Shown: positions 8,839-17,541 of the stretch, one piece after another
Numbering within the stretch: position 1 is the stretch's first letter
How the letters are laid out: each line of letters starts with the position of its first letter
Assembly (NCBI GenBank): GCA_900541935.1
Contig: UQLZ01000001.1
Span: forward strand, 1-64,000
Length of the DNA: 64,000 nucleotides
Origin: an uncultured Prevotellaceae bacterium
GTDB taxonomy: Bacteria; Bacteroidota; Bacteroidia; Bacteroidales; Muribaculaceae
Direction: 5' to 3'
Position numbers and translations under genes: made by a program
The notes under the pieces: model-generated
Seen by the model: the letters and a program-made list of their open reading frames with translations, nothing else
Database searches by the model: none
What the model was told of the DNA's origin: nothing

Positions 8839-8960
8839 TAAAACAAAGGGGATGCGGTGTTTTGCATCCCTTTTAGCAAAAATTAAGTTGAATGTTAATT
8901 AAAAGAGAGGAAGCATTGAGCAATATTTGCAGACTGCCTCGTTACTTTAGAAATTTGTCC

Positions 8961-9030
8961 TTGCATTTCATCAATTATAACGCACCAAAAAGGGGTTGTG
9001 TCAAAATATTTTTTTGAGACAACCCCTTTT
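8961..9030 (-). repeat. dispersed terminator-type repeat, copy 1
   Basis: A hairpin (AAAAGGGGTTGT / ACAACCCCTTTT arms) with a T-tract on the minus strand, directly downstream of the Na/Pi cotransporter gene, followed by a conserved tail (GCGTTATAATTGAT, then AAATGCAA). The hairpin and tail recur at 31592-31658, also after a minus-strand gene. The hairpin probably terminates the cotransporter transcript. Confidence 0.75.
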
Positions 9031-9052
9031 AAATCTGCAAATAATCAATCAA

Positions 9053-10783
9053 TTACTTTGCTTCGACTTCTTCGTTTTGTGATTTAACACCGTCAACAAC
9101 GTTTACGATGTAGTCACCGAGTTTTTCGCTTTCGCAGATAATATCCATATAGAAGATACCTTCTTCGTAAGGATAAATCTTTTGATTAACGTTTTCAACG
9201 TTTTCAGAGCGAAGAGAGTTTCTGTAGTTGTTAATTTCGCGTTCTTTGTTGTAAGACTCCATAATGTCCTTTTCGTTAGCAGTCTCAATTTCTCTAAGAA
9301 TTAGCAGCATATTGTCGAGTGCTTCAGACACGTACTTGAACATTGTTTCAATGTTTTCAACTACCATTTCGTTGAAAACAATTTTGGCTTCGTGTTGTCG
9401 AACCATTGTTCTACCGAGGTTGTTGCAACTGTCAGCAATGCTTTCAATCTCGCTGACAATATTCATCATAGCGGAAATCTTCAACTTACCTTCATAACTT
9501 AATCGTCCGTCTATAACTTTGTTAAGGTAGTTTGCAATTTCAATTTCCATACGGTCAGATATTTCTTCGTATTTGCCGATTCGAGAGTAAATTTTGTTAA
9601 ACTCTTCCGATTCAGGTTTTGTGTGAAGCAATGATTTCACCATGCCGAACATTCTGTTAACTCTTTCAGCATAAACAACGATTTCTCTTTGAGCCTGAGT
9701 AATGTTCAATTCAGAAGCGCTAAGCATACGGCTTGAAATGAACTTGAGCTGGAATTCGTCGTCTTCCTTGTGGTGCTTTTTTGATTTGAATATGAAGTCA
9801 CCGACCTTCACAAATTGCTTAGTAAACCAAATCAGGACGCAAACGTTTATAACATTGAATATAGTGTGGAAAATAGAAAGAGCGTAAGAAAGAGTTGTAT
9901 CGTGTCCTGTTCCTGCGGTTACGACTTCAGGGTTTCCGAAACCGAAGAATTGAGAAATAGCAGCAACGAGGTCAATTAGCGGATAAATTAAGATAAGAGC
10001 CCAAAGTACGCCGAAGCAGTTGAATAGCAAGTGTCCGAAAGCGGCTTTTTTAGCGGCATCGTTAGCGCCAAGAGAAGCGATAATAGGAGTGATAGTAGTA
10101 CCAATATTACTACCAAGTACCATTGCACAAGCGATATCAAAACCAATCCAACCTTTAAGGCACATAATCATGATGATTGCGAATGCTGCGGAAGAAGATT
10201 GGATAATCATTGTAATGACAAGCCCGACAAGAGCAAAAAGAAGGACAGAGCCGTAGCCCATTCCGGTATAGTCTTTCAGGAATTCGAGTGCTTCTCCGTC
10301 AAGTTCAGGAACGCTTGAGTTTATGTAGTCCAAACCTATGAAAAGCAGGGCAAAACCAATAAGAAGTTCAGCAATAGACTTGTGGTTGCTTTTGCTTGAG
10401 AAAAGGAATGCAGTTGCGAAGCCAATCAGAGGCAGCATAAAGGCATTAATGTCAACTTTTCCGAAGAAGGAAATGATCCAGGCTGTGAAAGTTGTACCAA
10501 CATTAGCACCCATAATGACAGCCATAGAGTCTGCGAGCGACATCAGTCCGGCATTAACGAAACTGACTACCATTACAGTTGAGGCAGAAGAACTTTGGAT
10601 GAGTGCTGTGATAATGAAACCAGTGAAAAGACCTGTAAAACGGTTTTTCGTCATTGCCGACATAATAGACCTCATACGGTCACCGGCAACTTTTTGCAGG
10701 CCTTCGCTCATCACTTTCATACCGTAGAGGAAGAGGCCTACTGCTCCGATAAGAGTCAGGAAATCTAAAAAAGAATACTGCAT
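9053..10783 (-). CDS. Na+/phosphate cotransporter with PhoU-like domain
   Basis: An inner-membrane sodium-dependent phosphate transporter of the NptA/YjbB family, 576 residues. The two inverted Na/Pi repeats are visible: QSSSA at 63-67 with GANVGTT at 92-98, and QSSSA at 195-199 with GSNIGTT near 224. Hydrophobic helices fill residues 1-330, and a soluble helical PhoU-like domain (LNITQAQREIVVYAERVNRM onward) covers about 355-560. The gene is monocistronic, with a good promoter at 10897-10927 and a leader of about 108 nt that contains a 22-codon ORF (10810-10878) ending 26 nt before this start. Direction of transport (uptake or export) cannot be told from sequence. Confidence 0.93.
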   Translation of the reverse strand: MQYSFLDFLTLIGAVGLFLYGMKVMSEGLQKVAGDRMRSIMSAMTKNRFTGLFTGFIITALIQSSSASTVMVVSFVNAGLMSLADSMAVIMGANVGTTFTAWIISFFGKVDINAFMLPLIGFATAFLFSSKSNHKSIAELLIGFALLFIGLDYINSSVPELDGEALEFLKDYTGMGYGSVLLFALVGLVITMIIQSSSAAFAIIMIMCLKGWIGFDIACAMVLGSNIGTTITPIIASLGANDAAKKAAFGHLLFNCFGVLWALILIYPLIDLVAAISQFFGFGNPEVVTAGTGHDTTLSYALSIFHTIFNVINVCVLIWFTKQFVKVGDFIFKSKKHHKEDDEFQLKFISSRMLSASELNITQAQREIVVYAERVNRMFGMVKSLLHTKPESEEFNKIYSRIGKYEEISDRMEIEIANYLNKVIDGRLSYEGKLKISAMMNIVSEIESIADSCNNLGRTMVRQHEAKIVFNEMVVENIETMFKYVSEALDNMLLILREIETANEKDIMESYNKEREINNYRNSLRSENVENVNQKIYPYEEGIFYMDIICESEKLGDYIVNVVDGVKSQNEEVEAK

Positions 10784-10809
10784 TTTTTCAGTGAGTTAAT
10801 TGTTTGCAA

Positions 10810-10878
10810 TCAATCATAATCGAAGATAATCAGTCTTCGCCATAGTGATGGATTTAAACGCGGCGACCACTTACTCAT
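10810..10878 (-). CDS. 22-residue leader ORF upstream of the Na/Pi cotransporter
   Basis: On the minus strand an ATG at 10878 opens 22 codons and a TGA at 10812-10810. The peptide begins MSKWSPRLNP, continues with SLWRR, and ends IIFDYD. The ATG is about 12 nt after the start point predicted from the promoter at 10897-10927, and the stop lies 26 nt before the transporter ATG. A 6-bp hairpin (CGAAGA / TCTTCG, 10821-10839) covers the last codons. The Trp/Arg/Pro-rich composition is not that of random AT-rich leader DNA. It is probably a regulatory leader peptide or a small protein; I do not recognise the sequence. Confidence 0.55.
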   Translation of the reverse strand: MSKWSPRLNPSLWRRLIIFDYD

Positions 10879-10896
10879 ATTCGACACAATTTTATG

Positions 10897-10927
10897 CAAA
10901 GATAAATTTTTATAAATATTCTGCAAA
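10897..10927 (-). promoter_or_regulatory. promoter of the leader ORF / Na/Pi cotransporter
   Basis: Minus strand TTTG (10927-10924), a 19-nt spacer, and TATCTTTG (10904-10897): an exact match to the Bacteroidetes TTTG-N19-TAnnTTTG promoter. Confidence 0.85.
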
Positions 10928-11083
10928 ATTTTAGTAACAATTTCGAGACAAAATGGTAAAAAATAAGGTATTAGAAAACTGTCTTTATGTTGTTGATAAT
11001 ATAAATAAAGTTAAATTAAAATGTTTTTGTTGGGTATATAGAAGACGGTTTGATATTTTTGAAAGGATAAAAACGACAATCTT

Positions 11084-11566
11084 ATGAAGCGGTTTATTTA
11101 TTTGTTTTTGACGGTTTTAGCAATGGTGTTGCTTCCGTCGTGCGACAATGCTGGCGTTGCCGATTCTCCACCACCCATGTATTTTAAATTTGAGGTTTAT
11201 AATTCGGCAGGTGAGGACTTGGTTAGCAGTGGTAAAACCCGTGAGTTGTATCCCAACTTGAGAATTATCATTAATGGCGAGGCTATCCCGTTGGAATATT
11301 GGGACAGTAAGGAAATAGATGAAATGAAGGGCGGGCTTAGGTTCGTTGAGTCGAGATTTGATGAAACCACGATATTCCTTATTTTTGGAATTTTCTTTGA
11401 GGAAGAAAATCAGTCATTCGTTGTTGACTGGGGTGACGGCACTACAAATAAGGTTAATTTTACGTGTGACTGGGATGATGTTGGTTGCACGAGATTGTTT
11501 GTTGACGGCAAGCTGGTGCCTGTTCGATACAGTTACGAGATAGAGTACAGGTTTGTTAAAGGGTAA
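11084..11566 (+). CDS. small lipoprotein of unknown function
   Basis: A 160-residue predicted lipoprotein. The signal peptide MKRFIYLFLTVLAMVLLPSC ends in a lipobox with Cys20. The mature part is beta-rich and polar, with a run of aromatic/acidic segments (FVVDWGDGTTNKVNFTCDWD) that resembles part of a PKD-like or Ig-like fold (WGDGTT), but it is too short for a clear call. It stands alone between the divergent Na/Pi gene and the convergent panB. A possible -7 element, TATTTTTG, is at 11054-11061. I do not recognise the family. Confidence 0.8.
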   Translation: MKRFIYLFLTVLAMVLLPSCDNAGVADSPPPMYFKFEVYNSAGEDLVSSGKTRELYPNLRIIINGEAIPLEYWDSKEIDEMKGGLRFVESRFDETTIFLIFGIFFEEENQSFVVDWGDGTTNKVNFTCDWDDVGCTRLFVDGKLVPVRYSYEIEYRFVKG

Positions 11567-11576
11567 GTTAGAAATA

Positions 11577-11602
11577 ACAAGCGGCTCTCAAGAGCCGCTT
11601 GT
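11577..11602. terminator. bidirectional terminator hairpin
   Basis: A perfect 12-bp inverted repeat (ACAAGCGGCTCT / AGAGCCGCTTGT, 2-nt loop) sits between the converging lipoprotein gene and panB. There is no long U-tract on either side. Its symmetric placement suggests it ends both transcripts. Confidence 0.7.
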
Positions 11603-11609
11603 TAAATTG

Positions 11610-12428
11610 TTAGTATTGTTCTGATTCGTTAGGGAAGTCAGAAGTTTTTACGTCGTCGATATATTTAGCAACGGCGTCATTAATGATAGTGTCAAGGTCG
11701 GCATATCTTCTAAGGAATCTTGGGGAGAAGCCTTTGTTAATACCGAGCATGTCGTGCATAACGAGCACTTGACCGTCGCAACCGCCGCCAGCACCAATGC
11801 CGATAACTGGGATGTCGAGCATTTGGGCTACTTTAGTAGCCAGGTTTGCAGGGATTTTTTCAAGGACTAGAGCAAAGCATCCAATTTCTTGCAAAAGTTT
11901 AGCATCTTCAATCAATTTGTTTGCTTCTGCTTCTTCTTTTGCACGGACTGTGTAGGAACCGAATTTGTTGATTGATTGAGGAGTAAGACCGAGGTGCCCC
12001 ATGACGGGGATACCTGCAGTAAGTATTCTTTCGATGGATTCCCTAACTTCAGAACCACCTTCAAGTTTCACGCAGTCAGCGTGCGTTTCTTTCATTATTC
12101 TGATAGCAGAAGCGAGGGCCTCTTTAGAGTTTCCCTGATATGTACCGAAAGGCATGTCCACGACAACGAGTGCGCGGTTAGTCCCTCTGACAACAGATTT
12201 GCCGTGATATATCATTTGGTCGAGAGTCATCGGCAAAGTAGTTACGTTACCAGCCATAACGTTAGAAGCAGAGTCACCGACAAGAATAATGTCCATACCT
12301 GCTCCGTCGATAAGTTTGGCCATAGAATAATCGTATGCAGTCAGCATAGCGATTTTTTCGCCACGCTGTTTCATTTCGCTGAGGCGGCGAGTAGTTACTT
12401 TTCTTTTGTCTTCAGTGTAAGTTGACAT
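11610..12428 (-). CDS. panB: 3-methyl-2-oxobutanoate hydroxymethyltransferase
   Basis: Ketopantoate hydroxymethyltransferase, the first committed step of pantothenate/CoA synthesis: it transfers a hydroxymethyl group from methylene-tetrahydrofolate to 2-oxoisovalerate in the cytoplasm. At 272 residues it has the usual length. Family motifs are clear: LTAYDYSMAKLID (29-41), the metal ligand in LVGDSASNV (49-57), VVVDMPFGTYQGN (88-100), KLEGG (121-125) and GHLGLTPQS. It follows nadB by 11 nt, so the two form an operon of cofactor-synthesis genes with a promoter upstream of nadB. Confidence 0.97.
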   Translation of the reverse strand: MSTYTEDKRKVTTRRLSEMKQRGEKIAMLTAYDYSMAKLIDGAGMDIILVGDSASNVMAGNVTTLPMTLDQMIYHGKSVVRGTNRALVVVDMPFGTYQGNSKEALASAIRIMKETHADCVKLEGGSEVRESIERILTAGIPVMGHLGLTPQSINKFGSYTVRAKEEAEANKLIEDAKLLQEIGCFALVLEKIPANLATKVAQMLDIPVIGIGAGGGCDGQVLVMHDMLGINKGFSPRFLRRYADLDTIINDAVAKYIDDVKTSDFPNESEQY

Positions 12429-12439
12429 AATATTAATAG

Positions 12440-14017
12440 TTATGAGTTTTTCTTAACGGGAGGATAGTTTAGAGAGTAGTGCAAGCCTCTTGATTCGTGT
12501 CTTTCTTTGGCTTGACGCATAATTAGGTATCCAACGTTAATTAGGTTTCTCAATTCGCAAATTTCTTTAGAAGCCTTGCTCTGCTTGAACAATTTCTCAG
12601 TTTCTTCGTAAAGGATGTCGAGTCTGTTCCAAGCCCTGTCAAGACGCAGGTTAGATCTGACAATACCGACATAGGTACTCATAATCTGGTTAACTTCCTT
12701 AGCGCTTTGGGTTATAAGTACCATTTCTTCGTTGTGCTGAGTTCCTTCATCATTCCATTCCGGGACATCGTTACGGAAAGAGTAGTGTTGAAGAAGGTTC
12801 ATACTGTGTTTGGCGGCGGCGTCAGCATAAACGACCGCTTCGATAAGCGAGTTTGAAGCCAGACGGTTACCACCATGAAGACCAGTACAAGAGCATTCAC
12901 CGACAGCATATAGTCTGTTAATAGAGGATTGACCGTTAAGGTCCACCTTAATACCACCACAAAGGTAGTGAGCGGCTGGAGCGACGGGGATATATTCCTT
13001 TGTAATGTCAATACCGAGGCTCAGGCATTTTGCGTATATATTAGGGAAGTGTCTTTTTGTCTCTTCCGGGTCTTTGTGAGTTACGTCAAGGAAAACGTGG
13101 TCTTCACCTCTCATTTTCATTTCGTTGTCGATTGCTCTTGCAACGATATCACGAGGAGCGAGAGAAAGTCTCTTGTCGTATTTCTGCATAAATTCCTGCC
13201 CGTCAAGAGTTCTCAGGACGGCACCGTAACCTCTCATTGCTTCTGTAATCAGGAAAGAAGGTCTGTCACCCGGATGGTAAAGAGCGGTAGGGTGGAATTG
13301 TATAAATTCCATATCCTTAACTTCGCCTTTCGCCCTGTAAACCATTGCTATTCCGTCACCGGTAGCGACAGGAGGGTTTGTTGTAGTTGTATATACTTGA
13401 CCGATTCCGCCGGTAGCCATAACCGTTATTTTGGACAGGAATGTGTCAACTTTTCCTGTTTTCGGATTAAGTATGTATGCTCCGTAGCAAGTAATGTCAG
13501 GCGTTCTTCGAGTAACGATTTTCCCGAGGTGGTGCTGTGTTATAATTTCAACGGCGAACCTGTCTTCCATAACGTCAATGTTAGGATGGTTCTTTACTGC
13601 TCTAATAAGGCTTTGTTGAATTTCCGCACCAGTATTGTCAGCGTGGTGCAATATTCTAAATTCAGAGTGACCGCCTTCTCTGTGAAGGTCAAATTCACCA
13701 TTTTCCTTTTTATCAAAGTTAACTCCCCAATCAATAAGTTCCTTAATTTGACCAGGAGCTTCTTTAACAACTTTTTCTACTGCACTTTTGTCGCTAAGCC
13801 AGTCTCCGGCTATCATAGTGTCTTCGATATGCTTTTCGAAGTTATCGACAGCGAGGTTTGTTACTGAGGCAACGCCCCCTTGAGCGTAAAATGTGTTTGC
13901 CTCTTCAAGATTAGTCTTGCAAATCAAGGCTACTCGACCTGTTTCTGCCACTTTTAGGGCAAAACTCATACCGGCAATTCCGGAACCGATGACGAGATAA
14001 TCGTACTTAAATACCAT
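12440..14017 (-). CDS. nadB: L-aspartate oxidase
   Basis: A flavoprotein that oxidises L-aspartate to iminoaspartate, the first step of de novo NAD synthesis. The 525-residue product has the N-terminal FAD-binding motif VIGSGIAG (9-16), the FYAQGGVASV segment typical of the succinate dehydrogenase/NadB family, the substrate-site stretch EFIQFHPTAL, and the C-terminal HGGNRLASNSLIEAVVY region. In anaerobes the electron acceptor is probably fumarate rather than O2. nadA and nadC are not in the window. It is followed by panB at 11 nt. A -7 element, TACTTTTG, is at 14045-14038 on the minus strand, but the -33 region is weak. Confidence 0.97.
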   Translation of the reverse strand: MVFKYDYLVIGSGIAGMSFALKVAETGRVALICKTNLEEANTFYAQGGVASVTNLAVDNFEKHIEDTMIAGDWLSDKSAVEKVVKEAPGQIKELIDWGVNFDKKENGEFDLHREGGHSEFRILHHADNTGAEIQQSLIRAVKNHPNIDVMEDRFAVEIITQHHLGKIVTRRTPDITCYGAYILNPKTGKVDTFLSKITVMATGGIGQVYTTTTNPPVATGDGIAMVYRAKGEVKDMEFIQFHPTALYHPGDRPSFLITEAMRGYGAVLRTLDGQEFMQKYDKRLSLAPRDIVARAIDNEMKMRGEDHVFLDVTHKDPEETKRHFPNIYAKCLSLGIDITKEYIPVAPAAHYLCGGIKVDLNGQSSINRLYAVGECSCTGLHGGNRLASNSLIEAVVYADAAAKHSMNLLQHYSFRNDVPEWNDEGTQHNEEMVLITQSAKEVNQIMSTYVGIVRSNLRLDRAWNRLDILYEETEKLFKQSKASKEICELRNLINVGYLIMRQAKERHESRGLHYSLNYPPVKKNS

Positions 14018-14037
14018 GACTCGAATTTTTTATATTG

Positions 14038-14045
14038 CAAAAGTA
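14038..14045 (-). promoter_or_regulatory. -7 promoter element of nadB-panB
   Basis: TACTTTTG on the minus strand, 20 nt before the nadB ATG, matches TAnnTTTG. No good -33 TTTG is seen at the expected distance. Confidence 0.5.
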
Positions 14046-14086
14046 GTCATATTTTTATACCTTGTGGCTATAATTGCGGAAATATT

Positions 14087-15523
14087 TCAATTATTTCGGT
14101 TTTCGGTGGGCTTTTTTCGGAAAATTTTGAATGCCGTAGCTGCAACGATAATGCTCATTATAGGGCTTAGGTAATTGAAGAAGCAGTATGGGAGGTATGT
14201 AAGAGTGGACACATTGAGAACAGTTGATTGAGTTAAACTGCAGGAGTTCCAAGGGACAAGCACGGATGTTACTGTTACAGAATCTTCAGTAGTTCTGCTC
14301 AGTAGTCGGCTTTCGTAACCCTTTTCCTTGTAAATGTCTTTGAACATATTACCGGTAAGGATAATGCTGATGTACTGGTCAGCCGTTGTAATATTAAGGA
14401 ATAGCCCGGAAAGAGCCGTTGAGGAAACCATTGAGAATGTTGATTTCATCATATTTGCAAACATATTTGTAATGCTTTTAAGCATGCCGCTTGCAGTCAT
14501 TGCCCCTCCGAAGCACATGGCACAAAGAATAAGCCATATAGTATTCATCATGCCTTGCATTCCCCTTGTAGCGACCAAATCGTTAACCAGTTGGTTTCCT
14601 GTCTCTATTTGTGTGTTAGTCGTTATCATTGCCATAATACCTTCGAAAACTGGTCTTGAGCCATTGCCCAATTCTTCGAGTATATCCTGCTGTGCCCATA
14701 AAGCTGCGGTTGTGGCAAGAATTGTTGAAACAAAAAGAGTAATAAGAGATGGTATTCTTTTTGCAATCATAAAACCAGTAAGGATGGGTACAGCCAGTAG
14801 CCAAGGCGTTATGTTGAATTTTTCGTTCAGTGTATTTGAAATTTCCTGAATGTTGACTTCACTTGCGGAATTGGAAGTTAGACCGATGATGAAGAATATA
14901 ATCAGGGTAATGACAATAGATGGAATAGTTGTGATCATCATATATCTGATATGGTCAAATAGCGGAGTTCTTGTTACAGAAGCAGCGAGAACTGTGGTGT
15001 CGGAAAGAGGGGATATTTTGTCACCGAAGTATGCACCAGAAATAATAGCACCTGCAATCCAGCCTTCAGAATATCCTTGAGCCTGCCCAATTCCCATAAG
15101 AGCGATTCCGATAGTGGCAATAGTTGTCCACGAACTTCCTGTCATAACAGAAACGAGAATGCAAATAATGCAAGCTGAGGCGAGGAAGAATTTCGGGTTT
15201 ATAACAGCCATTCCGTAGTCAATAAGGGTAGGCACGACTCCGCTAATCATCCAAGCACCGCTTAATGCTCCAATAATAAGAAGGATGAGCATAGCAGAAG
15301 CAACCCCCTTGACATTGTCAACAATCTGGTTTTCGAAATTCGCCCAAGGGATTTTATATACAGCCATTCCAATAAGAATGCAGATTGCTGTAGTAAGTAA
15401 AAGGGCCACCTGGCTTGGCCCGTTAAGCGAGTTGCTGCCAAAAGTGGAAATAGTTACATACAGGATGCCAATCATTATAGCAATTGGCAAGAAAGAAACA
15501 ATAGGATTTGGAGTTTTATACAT
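14087..15523 (-). CDS. NhaC-family Na+/H+ antiporter
   Basis: A polytopic inner-membrane protein of 478 residues with about 12 hydrophobic helices. The segments GAYFGDKISPLSDTTVLAAS and LLSRTTEDSVTVTSVLVPWN are characteristic of the NhaC group of sodium/proton (or malate/lactate) antiporters. It would exchange cytoplasmic Na+ for H+. Its ATG overlaps the stop of the upstream PgpH-like gene by 8 nt, so it is translationally coupled as the last gene of a rel-pgpH-antiporter operon. That placement links ion homeostasis to ppGpp/c-di-AMP turnover. Substrate specificity within the family is not certain. Confidence 0.9.
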   Translation of the reverse strand: MYKTPNPIVSFLPIAIMIGILYVTISTFGSNSLNGPSQVALLLTTAICILIGMAVYKIPWANFENQIVDNVKGVASAMLILLIIGALSGAWMISGVVPTLIDYGMAVINPKFFLASACIICILVSVMTGSSWTTIATIGIALMGIGQAQGYSEGWIAGAIISGAYFGDKISPLSDTTVLAASVTRTPLFDHIRYMMITTIPSIVITLIIFFIIGLTSNSASEVNIQEISNTLNEKFNITPWLLAVPILTGFMIAKRIPSLITLFVSTILATTAALWAQQDILEELGNGSRPVFEGIMAMITTNTQIETGNQLVNDLVATRGMQGMMNTIWLILCAMCFGGAMTASGMLKSITNMFANMMKSTFSMVSSTALSGLFLNITTADQYISIILTGNMFKDIYKEKGYESRLLSRTTEDSVTVTSVLVPWNSCSLTQSTVLNVSTLTYLPYCFFNYLSPIMSIIVAATAFKIFRKKPTENRNN

Positions 15524-17519
15524 TCTTTTTATCTTCCTTTTTGTTTAGTTCTGGGTATGAAACCCTTGTGTGATACATTGTTCTAAGTCTTGAAATGAAA
15601 ACTTTCTTTATTTTTTCAACGTCTTTGAAACTCAAAGGAGAATCTTTCATCAGACCTTGAGCGATTTGTCCGTCAATAATTTTGTTAACGAGGTTTTTGA
15701 TAGCCTCGTCGGAGTACTCTTTTAGACTTCGAGATGCAGCTTCTGTAGCGTCAGCCATCATAAGCAACGAAGTTTCCTTGCTTTGTGGGTTTGGTCCCGG
15801 GTATGTATATGGTTCAGGGTCAACCGGTTCTCCACCGTTGTTGTTGCAAGCCGTTGTGTAGAAGAATTTTGCAACGTTTTTTCCGTGGTGTTCCGTAATG
15901 AAGTCTTTAATAACGGTTGGAAGTTTTGCTTTTTCAGCAATTTTCATACCGTCAGTAACGTGTCTGATTACAATCTTTGCACTTTGTTCAGGAGTGATCA
16001 GTTCATGTGGGTTTATGTCGTGCTGGTTTTCAGTGAAGAATGCAGGGTTTTCCATTTTTCCGATGTCGTGGTAAAGAGCACCGGCCCTTGCAAGTTGGGA
16101 ATTAGCGCGTATTTCGTGAGCGGCTTCGGAAACGAGGTTTGAAAGTTGCAGTGAATGTTGGAATGTTCCAGGGCATTTTTCAGATAGTTCTCGGAGCAAA
16201 GGGTTGTTAACGTCAGCCAGTTCTACGAGGGTTACTTTGGAAGTGAAACCAAATAATCTTTCGAGAACAAAAATGAGGACGTATGTAAACGATAGGAAAA
16301 TAGCATTAATGCCAAAGAAAAGGAATGCCTTTGGCATGATTGCATTAATGTTTCCGCTTGAGAAAATATAGTATGCCAAGTATATAAATGAATATCCGAG
16401 GAAAACGAGAGCTGCTGTTCTGATGAGTTGAGACCTTTTGGTTAGTTCTTGAAGGGAGTTGATTGCAATAGCCGATACAGGCAAGTGTAAAATTATAAAC
16501 ATCAGCGGTTCAGTAGTTGCAAGACTGCAAATTATAACTTGAACCATTGAGGTAAAGAAAGCCGTCCTTGAGTCGAAGAACGTGACAATCAGAATTGGGA
16601 CTATCGCCACAGGCACGAAGAAAATCGCATTGTGGAACATGTGGAATAGTGTGAATGCAGAGATGGAGAAAACGGTCACGAGAGCAACTGCAAAAGTTAG
16701 TTTTCTGCCGTTTTGATAGATTTCGGTTCTGTAAAGTCTGAAGAAAGCATAAAGGAGAGCCAGCATCAGGATAACGATTAGTATATATCCCATAAACGAA
16801 TAGTGCTCATCAGCGGTTACTCCTCTGTCTTTAATCATTTTTTCGTATGTTTTCAACAGAGTTGCAGTTTGTGGTGTAACTATTTCTCCCAAGTCCACAA
16901 TTCTTTCGCCTTGCTGTATCATCCCTTTTGCAACAACAGCTGATTGGTATGCCTCGTTAAGCAGTCTTTCTGTCATTACAGTATCCAAAACGATGTTTGG
17001 CATAATTATTTGAGCAAGATTTAGGCGTCTGACATCAAAATTTGAACCTGTTGCAGAATCAACAAATTCGTATGCTTCTTTAACGGTTTTCATTTTTTGA
17101 GTTGAAACGGAAGTTGCAATGTTCCCATTAATTATCCTAATCTTGTCAGGAATTTTAGATGAGTTTTTTGTTATGTCAGAATCGATAATCCCGTCTTTAT
17201 ATATTTTTCGAAGAATGTTGACTACCATTTCGTTGTCGATTTTCGCAATGACTTCGTTTTCCGTGTTTTGGTTAACTTTACAAACAGGTATAAAAGCCTT
17301 GTTAATGCTATCTGTCTTATGCTCAACAGTTGCGGAGTCGGGCATAATAGGCATGTCGAAAGGAGCAGTTAGTAGTGAATATGTCCACGGTTTTCCTATT
17401 GTGTATTTGTAATCCTTGTCATAGTTTTCCGGATAGAAATACCCAATAATAATTGCAGCAATAATGAAAATTGCAATTCGGAACAATGCTTTTTTATCGA
17501 AATTATTCTTCAGATTCAT
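15516..17519 (-). CDS. pgpH: 7TM-HD phosphohydrolase, PgpH type (c-di-AMP phosphodiesterase)
   Basis: A membrane-bound HD-domain phosphodiesterase of 667 residues. It has an N-terminal membrane helix, an extracytoplasmic 7TMR-HDED domain (about 50-270, ending at GEIVTPQTATLLKTYEKMI), seven membrane helices (about 280-430), and a cytoplasmic HD domain with HD at 484-485 in GALYHDIGKMENPAFF and HH in ITEHHG. Characterised PgpH proteins hydrolyse c-di-AMP to pApA and are inhibited by ppGpp. Here the gene lies 22 nt after the ppGpp synthetase/hydrolase gene and overlaps the antiporter gene by 8 nt, which fits that cross-talk. The start MNLKNNFDKKALFRI precedes the first helix. Confidence 0.92.
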   Translation of the reverse strand: MNLKNNFDKKALFRIAIFIIAAIIIGYFYPENYDKDYKYTIGKPWTYSLLTAPFDMPIMPDSATVEHKTDSINKAFIPVCKVNQNTENEVIAKIDNEMVVNILRKIYKDGIIDSDITKNSSKIPDKIRIINGNIATSVSTQKMKTVKEAYEFVDSATGSNFDVRRLNLAQIIMPNIVLDTVMTERLLNEAYQSAVVAKGMIQQGERIVDLGEIVTPQTATLLKTYEKMIKDRGVTADEHYSFMGYILIVILMLALLYAFFRLYRTEIYQNGRKLTFAVALVTVFSISAFTLFHMFHNAIFFVPVAIVPILIVTFFDSRTAFFTSMVQVIICSLATTEPLMFIILHLPVSAIAINSLQELTKRSQLIRTAALVFLGYSFIYLAYYIFSSGNINAIMPKAFLFFGINAIFLSFTYVLIFVLERLFGFTSKVTLVELADVNNPLLRELSEKCPGTFQHSLQLSNLVSEAAHEIRANSQLARAGALYHDIGKMENPAFFTENQHDINPHELITPEQSAKIVIRHVTDGMKIAEKAKLPTVIKDFITEHHGKNVAKFFYTTACNNNGGEPVDPEPYTYPGPNPQSKETSLLMMADATEAASRSLKEYSDEAIKNLVNKIIDGQIAQGLMKDSPLSFKDVEKIKKVFISRLRTMYHTRVSYPELNKKEDKKNV

Positions 17520-17541
17520 TTTTATATTTTATGTAGTCATT

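Noticed and set aside
12929..13867. A 312-codon open frame antisense to nadB
   Set aside because: It lies wholly opposite a well-conserved enzyme gene, has no promoter or family motif, and its composition follows the codon structure of nadB.
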